DNA of 64,000 nucleotides from Meandrina meandrites (taxonomy: Eukaryota; Cnidaria; Anthozoa; Scleractinia; Meandrinidae): positions 15,487,284 through 15,551,283 of the forward strand of contig OY855915.1 in assembly GCA_963693305.1 (NCBI GenBank), read 5' to 3'. Under the pieces are notes generated by a model. The model saw nothing but the letters and a program-made list of their open reading frames with translations, was not told the origin of the DNA and made no database searches. Shown here piece after piece: positions 1-8,017 of this stretch (position 1 is its first letter; each line of letters begins with the position of its first letter). Made by a program: the position numbers and the translations under genes.

Positions 1-2273
1 TAAGGTAATTCTATTATGATATTTCTAGTATTAACATTTCTTACATTGACGGTTTGGTTTATATAAGCTCCATTTACCAAGCCATATCTTACATTATTAC
101 CATTTTTCATAACCCACATAAAAAGGTTTTTATTTTGATATTGACTTAAAACACTTAATTGATGATTATTATCGTTTTGATTGTCAATGATGAGTTTTTG
201 ATTATTTATGGTATAACGAGGGTCACTATAAGTGAATTTTTTGTCATTAGTAATACCTCCAAAACCAACAATATTTTTTGATGCATCTGTGAATGCTGTA
301 TTGTGTTTAAAGCTGATAAAAATTGTATATTTATTTGTACTAATTGTTTTGCTTAATGAAATCACAGATCCATTTAAAACAGTTCCTAACTGTTTATTAA
401 ACAATGATAAATCGAAATCATCTTTCATATATTCAGTTACAATAAAACCATTATCATTTTGACATTTTACATATTTAACTTCAGCACCGTATGTATCATC
501 TACTATGAAATTATTTGCATCAGTTATATCAAAGTAAGTTTCAAATATTTCTGTGTAATGACTTTTTGGTTGTAATGTCTTTATTAAAGTTACGGTAGAA
601 TCATTAATATCTTTTTTTGAAGTTGATATAGCTGTATTCAATTGTTTCAAATTTACAGCCCCATAGTCATTATTTATGTTATCTCCTAATCCAACGATTT
701 TATTACCCTGCATGTCAATTTCTTTATTAAAATAGACGAATCCATTTTCAATAAAATATAAAGCATCATATAAACCAGGATTAATATCTAATTGGAGGGT
801 TACAACACCATAAATGACGAAATAAGTTTGAAATTTGGATGGATATGATACACCTGCATTCAATTTGATTTCAATATCTATGAACAAGTAATTGTTATAA
901 GCATTTTGACTTTTGGTGAACTGACAAATCAATCTTGAATACTTACGTGAAAACAATGTTTTTTTCTTAACGTTATGAACTGTTTCAACGGAAGAAACAC
1001 CATTCAAGAATATGCTTTCTACATCGGAACTTGGCCACATCAATTCAAAACATAAAGTATAATCATCATTAGAAAGTGGATACAAATTGACACCAATTCT
1101 AGAGCTATAATAACCTTTTGAAGTATCAAGGAGAAGATTCATATCAATAGTATTTTTATTGATTTGATGTGGAGATAAATTATATTTTTTAACATCTCCT
1201 AATTCGACATCATTTTCTTCAGTTAATTGACTATTATGATATTCCATAATATATCTAAATACATTTTCGTCATTTGCTGTTCCAATAGTTTTGCTGATTT
1301 GCGAGTCTACATATTTTTTATTAACAACATCTTGGTCATCAGTAGGATTTTTTAACTGAGTAATTTTATGATTACCCATTTTGAGATCAGCTTGCATTGT
1401 TTTAGAACCATTGAGAAGCATGGTCTTATCAATATTTGGTTTATTTTTTAGTCCAGCATCAACATAAGCTTTATTTGGTTTTTTTTGTAGTTCAGAATCG
1501 ACATACTCTTTATTAGTAGCACTTGTATTGTATAATGGTTTACCCAAATAATAAATTTGTCTTTTTTCGTCTGGATGAAATGAATTAAATAATAAACTGT
1601 TTTGAAGTTGCCCGCTTGTCTCCTTATTTAAATATTTTAAAGATAAATATTTAAGATTTGGTACATCAGATTGATTGGTTTTACTACCATCAAAATCTGG
1701 TACTTGTAACCTAGATTTGATTTTTTGTAGTATTGTTGTTTTCATATCAAGTTTTTGATCAATATATTTTTTATTCATAACATTTGTCATATTACTGTAA
1801 CCACTGTCAAAATCAGGGACATTGATTATGCTCTTGAAAGTTTGCTCATCACTTGTTTCAAGATCAGCTTTTTTATTCAAATCGGTTTTATCAGCTTTTA
1901 AATCGTCCTTCATATCGACATATTGCTTGTTGGTGATTGTTTTATCATTCCATGAGTTTGGATTATAAACTTCACTGTTTTGAATACTGTATCCTTTCAA
2001 ATCAAAGAACGTTTTAGACTTTCTGTCTCTTTTCAAGAAATTGTTTTTGAGATATTCTTTGTTTACTGCGGATCCATAGTCTTTTTTAATAGAATCATAA
2101 TCAGAATCATCAGGCACATCATCTTGAGTTTTAATATGGTACATGATTTTATTGTCAATATCATAATCACCCGAAGATGTTAGTAAAAAACCGATACCAT
2201 TATCGCCTTTTGGCCCTTTAATACCTGCTATATTGTTGGTATTTGATTGTAATAATCCGTTTGAATAACTCAT
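1..2273 (-). CDS. Fibre/spike-like protein, partial (C-terminus beyond the left edge)
   Basis: An uninterrupted minus-strand reading frame starts at ATG 2273 and stays open for more than 757 codons to the window edge. Residues 17-28 hold a short collagen-like run (GIKGPKGDNGIG). At least five N-K-x-Y-[VI]-D signatures follow (near nucleotides 1924, 1765, 1508, 1467, 1312), the pattern of trimeric stalk segments in viral and phage fibres. One of them follows a 'MGNHKITQLKNPTDDQDV' hinge. The distal part, roughly residue 370 onward, is rich in beta-type segments and could be a lectin-like head. The ATG lies directly behind TATATA. The ATPase ends 13 bases upstream on the same strand, so both may share one transcription unit. 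Role inferred: host-attachment fibre. The head-domain assignment is tentative. Confidence 0.78.
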   Translation of the reverse strand, partial: MSYSNGLLQSNTNNIAGIKGPKGDNGIGFLLTSSGDYDIDNKIMYHIKTQDDVPDDSDYDSIKKDYGSAVNKEYLKNNFLKRDRKSKTFFDLKGYSIQNSEVYNPNSWNDKTITNKQYVDMKDDLKADKTDLNKKADLETSDEQTFKSIINVPDFDSGYSNMTNVMNKKYIDQKLDMKTTILQKIKSRLQVPDFDGSKTNQSDVPNLKYLSLKYLNKETSGQLQNSLLFNSFHPDEKRQIYYLGKPLYNTSATNKEYVDSELQKKPNKAYVDAGLKNKPNIDKTMLLNGSKTMQADLKMGNHKITQLKNPTDDQDVVNKKYVDSQISKTIGTANDENVFRYIMEYHNSQLTEENDVELGDVKKYNLSPHQINKNTIDMNLLLDTSKGYYSSRIGVNLYPLSNDDYTLCFELMWPSSDVESIFLNGVSSVETVHNVKKKTLFSRKYSRLICQFTKSQNAYNNYLFIDIEIKLNAGVSYPSKFQTYFVIYGVVTLQLDINPGLYDALYFIENGFVYFNKEIDMQGNKIVGLGDNINNDYGAVNLKQLNTAISTSKKDINDSTVTLIKTLQPKSHYTEIFETYFDITDANNFIVDDTYGAEVKYVKCQNDNGFIVTEYMKDDFDLSLFNKQLGTVLNGSVISLSKTISTNKYTIFISFKHNTAFTDASKNIVGFGGITNDKKFTYSDPRYTINNQKLIIDNQNDNNHQLSVLSQYQNKNLFMWVMKNGNNVRYGLVNGAYINQTVNVRNVNTRNIIIELP

Positions 2274-2286
2274 TATATATAATTGG

Positions 2287-2928
2287 TTATATTTTTTCAT
2301 TGAAATTTTTAGTTACGAATTTACGTGGTTTATCAATATATAAAAAACTAAATGGGTCTGAAGTTGCTTTTAGATAGTCTTTTTTGTTAATTCCAAGCTC
2401 TCTGCAAATCATAGATTGTTCATTATTAGAAGGAAATTCAAAAATACAATGATGAGTGCTATTTAGACGGATAGTTTTATCTGTATTGTAAAATGATTGG
2501 CTTATATATATACAAGAACAATTTTTATTCCTTGAATTGGTAAAATAGTTACGAATTTCATTATCATTTTTCGATCCAGTATTAAGATAATCATCGAAAA
2601 TAACAATCTTTTGACCATCGTCTGATATTTCGTCAAGAGGTATTATATTTTCATTACTCACCTCAATAATGGGATAACAAACTTCTTCATTGATAGGTGC
2701 AAAGGTTTTTAACAAGTGCTCAATTTTTGACTGTTGTGGATTTTTAGTATAGAGATAGATCTTATCGAAATACAATAATCTATATATCATGTCTAGCAAT
2801 AGATTTGTTTTTCCAGTTCCGCTTGGACCGGTTAATAATAAACGATAGCATTTATTAGGCATAAAATCATATAACTGCTTGAATTTTGATTGCTCATCGT
2901 CTTCGATATCGTAATTCAATATTTTCAT
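2287..2928 (-). CDS. FtsK/A32-type genome-packaging ATPase
   Basis: Predicted to drive viral DNA into the capsid. From the ATG at 2928 the protein has 213 residues, the usual size of Polinton packaging ATPases. The Walker A motif GPSGTGKTN is at residues 34-42, a Walker B-like KIVIFDDY follows around residue 110, and a polar SRNKNCSCIYISQS segment lies where the family has its sensor strand. The frame is open 20 codons further upstream (ATG 2988), but I chose 2928 because the upstream extension runs through a palindrome (2956-2974) and because an AT-rich TATA-like stretch directly precedes the inner ATG. It is divergent from the 3053 gene and followed 13 bases later by the fibre gene. Confidence 0.9.
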   Translation of the reverse strand: MKILNYDIEDDEQSKFKQLYDFMPNKCYRLLLTGPSGTGKTNLLLDMIYRLLYFDKIYLYTKNPQQSKIEHLLKTFAPINEEVCYPIIEVSNENIIPLDEISDDGQKIVIFDDYLNTGSKNDNEIRNYFTNSRNKNCSCIYISQSFYNTDKTIRLNSTHHCIFEFPSNNEQSMICRELGINKKDYLKATSDPFSFLYIDKPRKFVTKNFNEKI

Positions 2929-3052
2929 TATACATATACGATGGATAATTTTGTAGTTCAACACCATGTTGAACAGCTTGTTGTACACCGTGTTAAATGT
3001 TATTTTTTATATACGATTTTCATTTTTTATATAACGTAATAATATAACAATA
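2929..3052. promoter_or_regulatory. Divergent promoter region of the viral element with a small palindrome
   Basis: This 124-base gap separates the minus-strand ATPase/fibre pair from the plus-strand structural cluster, so it must hold start signals for both. TATATA-type stretches lie next to both start codons (around 2930-2937 and 3008-3050). In between, 2956-2963 (GTTCAACA) and 2967-2974 (TGTTGAAC) form a perfect 8-bp palindrome with a three-base loop, a candidate protein-binding site. A related half-copy (TTGTTGTACACCGTGTTAAA) follows at about 2979-2998. Confidence 0.5.
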
Positions 3053-4042
3053 ATGAGCTTACTTAAATGGCAACAACTTGCTAAAAGCAAATCTAAAATA
3101 GGTGATAAGATTAATTATACTAGGGATGTTATCACAAAGCATAAAATAGGGCAACAGACTGACCAAGATACATTTGGACGATTATTCAAACCTGTGACGA
3201 GTAAATTAGATGATGTGATTGATAGCAATCTTATTAGGATGCTTCCAAGGAGAAAGCAACAGGTTAAAAATGGTGAAGTTCCAGATTATGGTATTCGTGT
3301 TGAAGATGATGTTGAAGACATGAATTTGGGTGATATATTTGATGAACAACCAGTATCACCTGAGTCGGAGAAACAGATTATGCCAAAACCTCCGTCATAT
3401 GAAGAATCTCTGAAGGATCTTTTGGATGGTAAAAAAGAGATATATGTTGATCCTCAATATTTTCCACCTGAATATGATGAAGATGAAGGGATCGATTATA
3501 CAATGACTGATTATGACGAAACACAGAGTTATTTAGATGATCTCGGGTTACCTAATTATGAGAGCATTGGGATGGTATTAAATCAACCTGAAATGACGTC
3601 TAAAAAATCAAAAGGGTATCTTAAAACTGTTTTAAAAAATGCTTCACTCAAGAGACACCAACTAAAAGGATACAAAGCTACCATCACAAAAAAATTCAAT
3701 AATGGTGAAATTTCTGAAGCCGAACGGCAGGAAAACAACAAACGTATTGATAATGCACGTAGGGTTCTGAATGAATATATTGATTATTACGATAGCAAGG
3801 TCAAATCAATGAAAGGGTCTGGAATCAATAGCCGTAAACATCGTGGTGGAAATATCATGTTTTTCAATAATCCTAATGAACTTCTTAAGAAATTAGAAGT
3901 GGTCATCGGTTCAAAACTTGCAGGAAACACATCAATTCAGATGAGAAATACTGGTGTTAATATATTAGATACGTTATTGAAAATGGCAACTATCAATAGA
4001 TCGCAATATAATAAATTGTATAATCAGTACTTTAAAGTCTAA
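3053..4042 (+). CDS. Conserved Polinton-type structural protein with PPxY late-domain motif
   Basis: A 329-residue protein at the head of the plus-strand cluster. The N-terminal third is basic and polar, the middle (residues about 85-175) is very acidic and tyrosine-rich, and residues 113-116 read PPSY, a PPxY motif of the kind that recruits NEDD4-type ubiquitin ligases in many viral structural proteins. The last about 60 residues form a compact predicted helical domain (starting FFNNPNELLKKLEVV) of a type I recall as conserved among animal Polintons. The start is supported by the TATA-like stretch immediately before the ATG. A minor virion protein comparable to adenoviral protein VI is possible but unproven; the role of the PPxY motif is inference. 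Confidence 0.55.
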   Translation: MSLLKWQQLAKSKSKIGDKINYTRDVITKHKIGQQTDQDTFGRLFKPVTSKLDDVIDSNLIRMLPRRKQQVKNGEVPDYGIRVEDDVEDMNLGDIFDEQPVSPESEKQIMPKPPSYEESLKDLLDGKKEIYVDPQYFPPEYDEDEGIDYTMTDYDETQSYLDDLGLPNYESIGMVLNQPEMTSKKSKGYLKTVLKNASLKRHQLKGYKATITKKFNNGEISEAERQENNKRIDNARRVLNEYIDYYDSKVKSMKGSGINSRKHRGGNIMFFNNPNELLKKLEVVIGSKLAGNTSIQMRNTGVNILDTLLKMATINRSQYNKLYNQYFKV

Positions 4043-4066
4043 TTTATGTAACGGTATTATATATAT

Positions 4067-4462
4067 ATGGAACGCGAAATAGTTTTATCATCATATAATG
4101 TTAAAAATAAAGAGATCAACAAGCCTGAAAATTTTTTGACTAAATTTAACAAACCTATCATATTAGATAGTAATTATGAATATGAAATAGGACTTAATCG
4201 TATAATTAACATGTCGTTCACTTGGTTTAATGTAAATTCTGATTATAAAAATCAGCTTATTAAATACAGTTCTGATAATGGTTTAACATTTAATAGCATT
4301 AATTTCCCATCAGGTGTATGGAATTATACGGATTTTGATGAACATATCAAAAACATTACCAAAACGGGTGACAATGATAACCCTAAATATCCGATTACTA
4401 TTGAATTTGATACAACAACATTCAGGGTCAATGTCACACTAGCAACTAATTATCAACTTTGA
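4067..4462 (+). CDS. Putative penton (single-jelly-roll minor capsid) protein, N-terminal part, ends at TGA in CTTTGA
   Basis: 131 residues, starting MEREIVLSSYNVKNKEINKP and rich in beta-strand-like segments, just downstream of the 3053 gene and two genes ahead of the major capsid gene, where Polintons carry their penton gene. TATATATA directly precedes the ATG. The reading frame ends at a TGA (4460-4462) preceded by CTT. The following ORF (4464-4826) continues in the +1 frame with no methionine codon at all, so the two ORFs look like halves of one protein. I call it penton by position, size of the combined region (about 250 residues) and beta-rich content, not by a diagnostic motif. Confidence 0.65.
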   Translation: MEREIVLSSYNVKNKEINKPENFLTKFNKPIILDSNYEYEIGLNRIINMSFTWFNVNSDYKNQLIKYSSDNGLTFNSINFPSGVWNYTDFDEHIKNITKTGDNDNPKYPITIEFDTTTFRVNVTLATNYQL

Positions 4463-4463
4463 T

Positions 4464-4826
4464 TTGACACAAAGCGATTTCAATGAACTAATTGGTTTTA
4501 ATAAAAAAGTATTGAAGGATGTTGTTAATATTGGCGATAGAGTGCCAAATCTAAGTCAAGATACAGATATATTAAACGTTCATTGCGATCTCGTCAATAG
4601 CTCGTTGGTTGATGGCGATGAATCAGACATCATATATACTTTTTCAACCAGCGTTTTGAAGCCTAGTTACTCATTTACCCTTGAACCAAGACGTGTCACA
4701 TATAATCCTGTAAATAAACAACAAATAAGCAGTATTATAATATACATAACAGATGGTAAACGACGGTTAATCAATCTAAATGGAGCAGATACAAGCTTTT
4801 CTCTCATTTTGAAAAGGATAGAATAA
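4464..4826 (+). CDS. Putative penton protein, C-terminal part in the +1 frame
   Basis: About 120 residues. The frame opens after a TAG at 4440-4442 and contains no ATG anywhere; the nominal start at 4464 is a TTG. It also lacks the TATATA-ATG signal that precedes the independently started genes of the element. It therefore appears to be reached only by a +1 shift from the 4067 ORF within 4443-4462. The text is again beta-rich and ends LNGADTSFSLILKRIE, as expected for the C-terminal part of a capsid jelly roll. Alternatives: a one-base insertion that inactivated the gene, or an assembly error in the TTT run. Confidence 0.6.
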   Translation: MTQSDFNELIGFNKKVLKDVVNIGDRVPNLSQDTDILNVHCDLVNSSLVDGDESDIIYTFSTSVLKPSYSFTLEPRRVTYNPVNKQQISSIIIYITDGKRRLINLNGADTSFSLILKRIE

Positions 4827-4845
4827 TATAACTTAATAGTATATA

Positions 4846-5226
4846 ATGAAACCATATGAATTCAAAAGATTTTACCATCCAAAACTTGGTAAATTCATAT
4901 ATCAACACAAAGGATCTGGGATCATCATTGATAATATTTTTAAACCAATAAAAAAACTAGCTTCAAATGTTTTTAAAACAGTTAAACCTATCGCTAAAAA
5001 AACAATACAAACAAAAATATCAAAAGTAGGAGAAAAACTTAAAAAAAAAACATCAGAAAAAGCAGGTGATATTATAATGAAAAAGCTTCATAATATGAGA
5101 CCAAAGGCTATAGAACCAATTAAAAACAATAAGCAAAAAACAACTAAACCTAGTGAAAAAAAACGACAAGAGAGTACTGACATGATTATCAATCGTCTTA
5201 TTTCTGGTGATGGATTGAGACGTTGA
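4846..5226 (+). CDS. Small basic protein with amphipathic segment, virion core or membrane-active candidate
   Basis: 126 residues with a very high lysine content. The N-terminal part (MKPYEFKRFYHPKLGKFIYQ) precedes a GSG and an amphipathic stretch (IIIDNIFKPIKKLASNVFKT), then a long lysine/threonine-rich tail. Short proteins with this layout in Polintons and adintoviruses are compared with adenoviral core proteins or with membrane-lytic peptides. The sequence does not decide between DNA condensation and membrane disruption. The start codon is fixed by TATATA immediately upstream. The gene lies between penton and major capsid genes, which supports a virion role. Confidence 0.5.
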   Translation: MKPYEFKRFYHPKLGKFIYQHKGSGIIIDNIFKPIKKLASNVFKTVKPIAKKTIQTKISKVGEKLKKKTSEKAGDIIMKKLHNMRPKAIEPIKNNKQKTTKPSEKKRQESTDMIINRLISGDGLRR

Positions 5227-5250
5227 TTTTTTATCTAAACTAATAATATA

Positions 5251-6504
5251 ATGTCTTTTAGATCAAGTGAGCTTTTACAACGAACCGAATTGGTTCGATT
5301 TCAACTCGATGATGTGATAAGACTTCCTGGTAATAACCAAAATCAATCAAAAAACGGTTATAAATTTACGGTAAACGATCGGTCAACATTTTTCGATTGG
5401 TATAATGCATTTTTTGAGGTACAATTTCAACTTCAAAAAAAAGCAGATGGAGCTACTACGGGAGCAGATCGTGTTACTGTAATCAATGGATCTCATTCGC
5501 TTATAAAACACATGATGATTAAGAGCGCTGGAAAGATAGTGTACGATACCGATAACCTGCATAAAGTCACTTTTGTTAAGAACCTACTCGAATATAGTGA
5601 TGATTACAGTCGATCTGTAGCTAAAAATAGCCTTTGGTATCTCGATACAGATGCTACCACAGCAAATACCAACACAGGCTTTGAGGCCCGACGATTATTG
5701 ACCACAGGATTAAATGATGTTAATGTTTTAATACCACTAAATAGGTACTCGTTTTTTGAAGAACTAGAGTCTCGAATGCTTATTCCTATGCAACTACAGT
5801 TCAATATTCATCTCCAGAATGATAGCGAATTGATTTATCAGGCCACAGGAGATGTGCATCGGGTTGTTGTTAATCGATTTCTTTTGTGGGTTCCAAAATT
5901 AATACCAAAAGACAGCTTATACGATAAGTTTGTCAGTTCATTTTTGACAAAGAATACATGGAAATATCGCAGAGAGCTTTATGAGGTGTCTCCATCTACA
6001 CGAAGTAGCGGTTTTTTTCAGATAAGCAGTAGTATTGATAATGTAAAGGCAATATTTATTTATTTTCAAAGAAATAGAACAAATCTCACAACCCAAAATC
6101 CGTATTTATTCGATACTTATAAAATTAATGTTGATAACAATTTAAGTTACTTATCGACATGTAGACTAGAATACGGAAATAGTTTATATTATCCAGAAAC
6201 TGAATACGACAGTGATTCTAAAGTCAGAATTTTTAACGACCTTATGGCATATGGTATGCGTAAAAATGATTATAACACTGGTACACAACTCAACATGTCA
6301 AATTACAACAGTCTATATGGTCTTATTTTCTTCGATTTATCATTTCAACCTGAAAGGATAACTAGGGATCCTAAACAATTAATATTTCGCTATAAACTCA
6401 GCGCAAACAGTGCGGTTAACAGCCCTTTCAGTGTCCATGCCGTTGTATTTTATGATGAAGAAGTCATTATTGATCAGGTCGGGAATGAGCTTGTCATTGT
6501 TTAA
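5251..6504 (+). CDS. Major capsid protein (double-jelly-roll type)
   Basis: 417 residues, the largest complete protein of the element and intact. It is beta-rich throughout with two similar halves, an N-terminal segment beginning MSFRSSELLQRTELVRFQLD and a C-terminal half with many tyrosine/asparagine-rich strands. Position after the penton and small basic genes and before the core protein and protease matches Polinton/adintovirus gene order. Somewhat short compared with the 450-600 residues common for Polinton major capsid proteins, so the fold assignment rests on context and general character rather than on a motif. AATATA directly precedes the ATG. Confidence 0.82.
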   Translation: MSFRSSELLQRTELVRFQLDDVIRLPGNNQNQSKNGYKFTVNDRSTFFDWYNAFFEVQFQLQKKADGATTGADRVTVINGSHSLIKHMMIKSAGKIVYDTDNLHKVTFVKNLLEYSDDYSRSVAKNSLWYLDTDATTANTNTGFEARRLLTTGLNDVNVLIPLNRYSFFEELESRMLIPMQLQFNIHLQNDSELIYQATGDVHRVVVNRFLLWVPKLIPKDSLYDKFVSSFLTKNTWKYRRELYEVSPSTRSSGFFQISSSIDNVKAIFIYFQRNRTNLTTQNPYLFDTYKINVDNNLSYLSTCRLEYGNSLYYPETEYDSDSKVRIFNDLMAYGMRKNDYNTGTQLNMSNYNSLYGLIFFDLSFQPERITRDPKQLIFRYKLSANSAVNSPFSVHAVVFYDEEVIIDQVGNELVIV

Positions 6505-6598
6505 ACGTGATCATTATTTGAAAAAATTACAGTTAGTTTCTGACATATAATAAATATGTTATGTAACAAAAATTTTATATAACATATAATATACATAA

Positions 6599-7075
6599 AT
6601 GACGACTTATCATACTCATAAAGTAAACTTATCTAAAGGACAGAGAAGTAAGCTTTTAAAAGCTTATAAAGATAAAAGTGAAATCACAATTCGCTTAGGT
6701 AATAATAGTCTAACAGGCAATGACAGTTTAATGCTTACTCAACGACAAATCAACAAAATAAATAAGGCTAAAAAAGCAGGTCTAGGAGTCGATATTCATA
6801 TCTCTAAGACCCAAATTAGAAAGGTATTAAAGCTAGGCTATGGAGCACCTCAGTTGGGTCAATTTCCATCAATTGGAGTCAGCGCTCCAAGACAAAGATC
6901 GAGTAGATCAACGACTACGAATCAAAACACAAAAACGAAAAAAGATGGTGGAAGACTCATGAGTGAGAAAAATGCATTGTCTTATAGGAGTCCACCTTTC
7001 ATTGGATCATGGGATCAATACAATAAATTCTTGAAAACTGGAGGATTAGTGCTTCCAAAAAAAAAAAGATGTTAA
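6599..7075 (+). CDS. Basic core-like protein; runs into an A11 tract ahead of the protease ORF
   Basis: 158 residues. The central motif (residues about 45-80, LMLTQRQINKINKAKKAGLG followed by a VDIHISKTQIRK strand-helix) is of a kind I recall in many animal Polintons, where the protein is compared with adenoviral core protein X/VII. The second half is low-complexity, with serine/arginine and lysine/threonine runs. The frame ends TAA six codons after an eleven-A run (7057-7067). A CATATAATATACATAA stretch precedes the ATG. The protease frame opens at 7050, just before the A run, and is +1 relative to this gene, so a core-protease fusion by frameshift is possible. Confidence 0.5.
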   Translation: MTTYHTHKVNLSKGQRSKLLKAYKDKSEITIRLGNNSLTGNDSLMLTQRQINKINKAKKAGLGVDIHISKTQIRKVLKLGYGAPQLGQFPSIGVSAPRQRSSRSTTTNQNTKTKKDGGRLMSEKNALSYRSPPFIGSWDQYNKFLKTGGLVLPKKKRC

Positions 7076-7553
7076 AACAAAAAAGAAAGTGAAAAAACCA
7101 AAATTCCATAAGAATATACCCATAAGTAATTTTGGTCTAATTAAATGGTGCAGATATTTAAACATACCTATAAGTAATGTGCTGTCAAGGGATGAAAGAG
7201 TTACACATAACCATAGCAAAGCATTATTCATATACAATCTTGAACCATCATATATGATTGGTAGTCATTGGGTGGCTACGTATGTAAAAGATTTTGTTAT
7301 TAACTATTTTGATTCCTTTGGTATGCCTCCATTTCAAGCTATAGTCGATCATGCAAAAAAGAAGAATTTAACATTGCTCCATCAAAACAACCAGATTCAG
7401 AATATAAAAACTACTACATGTGGGTACTTCGTTTTATACTTTCTGAATGAAATGAATATTGGGAATTCGTATTCCGATTTATTAGAAGTGTTCAACATAC
7501 ATGATACTATGTATAATGAGAGATTCATTGAGCATTATTTCAGAAATATATAA
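7050..7553 (+). CDS. Adenain-type cysteine protease (C5 family)
   Basis: Predicted maturation protease of the virion. Counting from the GTG at 7089, His60 (GSHWV), Asp75 (NYFDSFG), Gln104 and Cys111 (TTTCGYFV) reproduce the adenovirus protease order His-Asp/Glu-Gln-Cys, with the glutamine seven residues before the cysteine as in adenain. About 155 residues follow that GTG; adenain has about 204. The first ATG in frame comes two codons before the catalytic His, so neither an ATG start nor a TATATA signal is available. The frame opens after TAG 7047-7049 and crosses the A11 tract, so translation probably enters from the 6599 ORF by a +1 shift, or from a GTG. All catalytic residues are present. 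Confidence 0.88.
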   Translation, partial: CFQKKKDVKTKKKVKKPKFHKNIPISNFGLIKWCRYLNIPISNVLSRDERVTHNHSKALFIYNLEPSYMIGSHWVATYVKDFVINYFDSFGMPPFQAIVDHAKKKNLTLLHQNNQIQNIKTTTCGYFVLYFLNEMNIGNSYSDLLEVFNIHDTMYNERFIEHYFRNI

Positions 7554-7565
7554 CTCATATATATA

Positions 7566-7994
7566 ATGGTAAAATCATATTGCGTCAAACAAAAGAAACA
7601 GACTGAATGCATACAAGGCAGTGAAAAATACGTTAAGGCTAAAAATGGTCGACTCATGATGAAATGCAAGTGTGTCGAATGTGGAATAACCAAAACTCGT
7701 TTTGTAAGTGAGAAAAAGGGACGAGGTGTTGGACAAACCATCAACAAAAAGATTGTTGAAAAGATACCTGGTTTTCAACAAGCCCAAGATATAGCTTCTG
7801 CAATCATGGCTATCACAGGAGGTGATAAAGATCTGTTCAAAAAGTATTGGAGCGGTGACATAGCTAAGGGGGCTTTCAATAAGAAGACTGGATTATTTTC
7901 AAAAAAATTCTGGACACATCCAAAGGATACAACCAGTCCATGTAATCAAGTTGTATACAAAAACGGTAAATGGCATAACCAATATTGCGATTAA
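7566..7994 (+). CDS. Zinc-ribbon protein (DUF5679-like N-terminus), first of two
   Basis: 142 residues. The N-terminal 50 residues resemble the small zinc-ribbon domain DUF5679: SYCVKQKK, a KAKNGRLMM turn and CVECG. The first knuckle reads C-x-x-Q instead of C-x-x-C, so one zinc ligand is lost, although an additional KCKC is nearby. The rest (residues 58-142) is basic, with a helical stretch IASAIMAITGGD and a C-terminal segment containing two cysteines. The neighbouring 8018 gene starts with a related domain with all four cysteines, suggesting duplication. CATATATATA precedes the ATG. Function unknown; the second half may be a worn copy of the PLA2-like region of its neighbour. Confidence 0.6.
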   Translation: MVKSYCVKQKKQTECIQGSEKYVKAKNGRLMMKCKCVECGITKTRFVSEKKGRGVGQTINKKIVEKIPGFQQAQDIASAIMAITGGDKDLFKKYWSGDIAKGAFNKKTGLFSKKFWTHPKDTTSPCNQVVYKNGKWHNQYCD

Positions 7995-8017
7995 ATATAT
8001 AATCTATTTGTATATAG

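Noticed and set aside
2929..2988. Extended N-terminus of the packaging ATPase from ATG 2988
   Set aside because: The extension is translated from a palindrome and promoter-like AT-rich DNA; the inner ATG at 2928 is preceded by the TATA-like signal.
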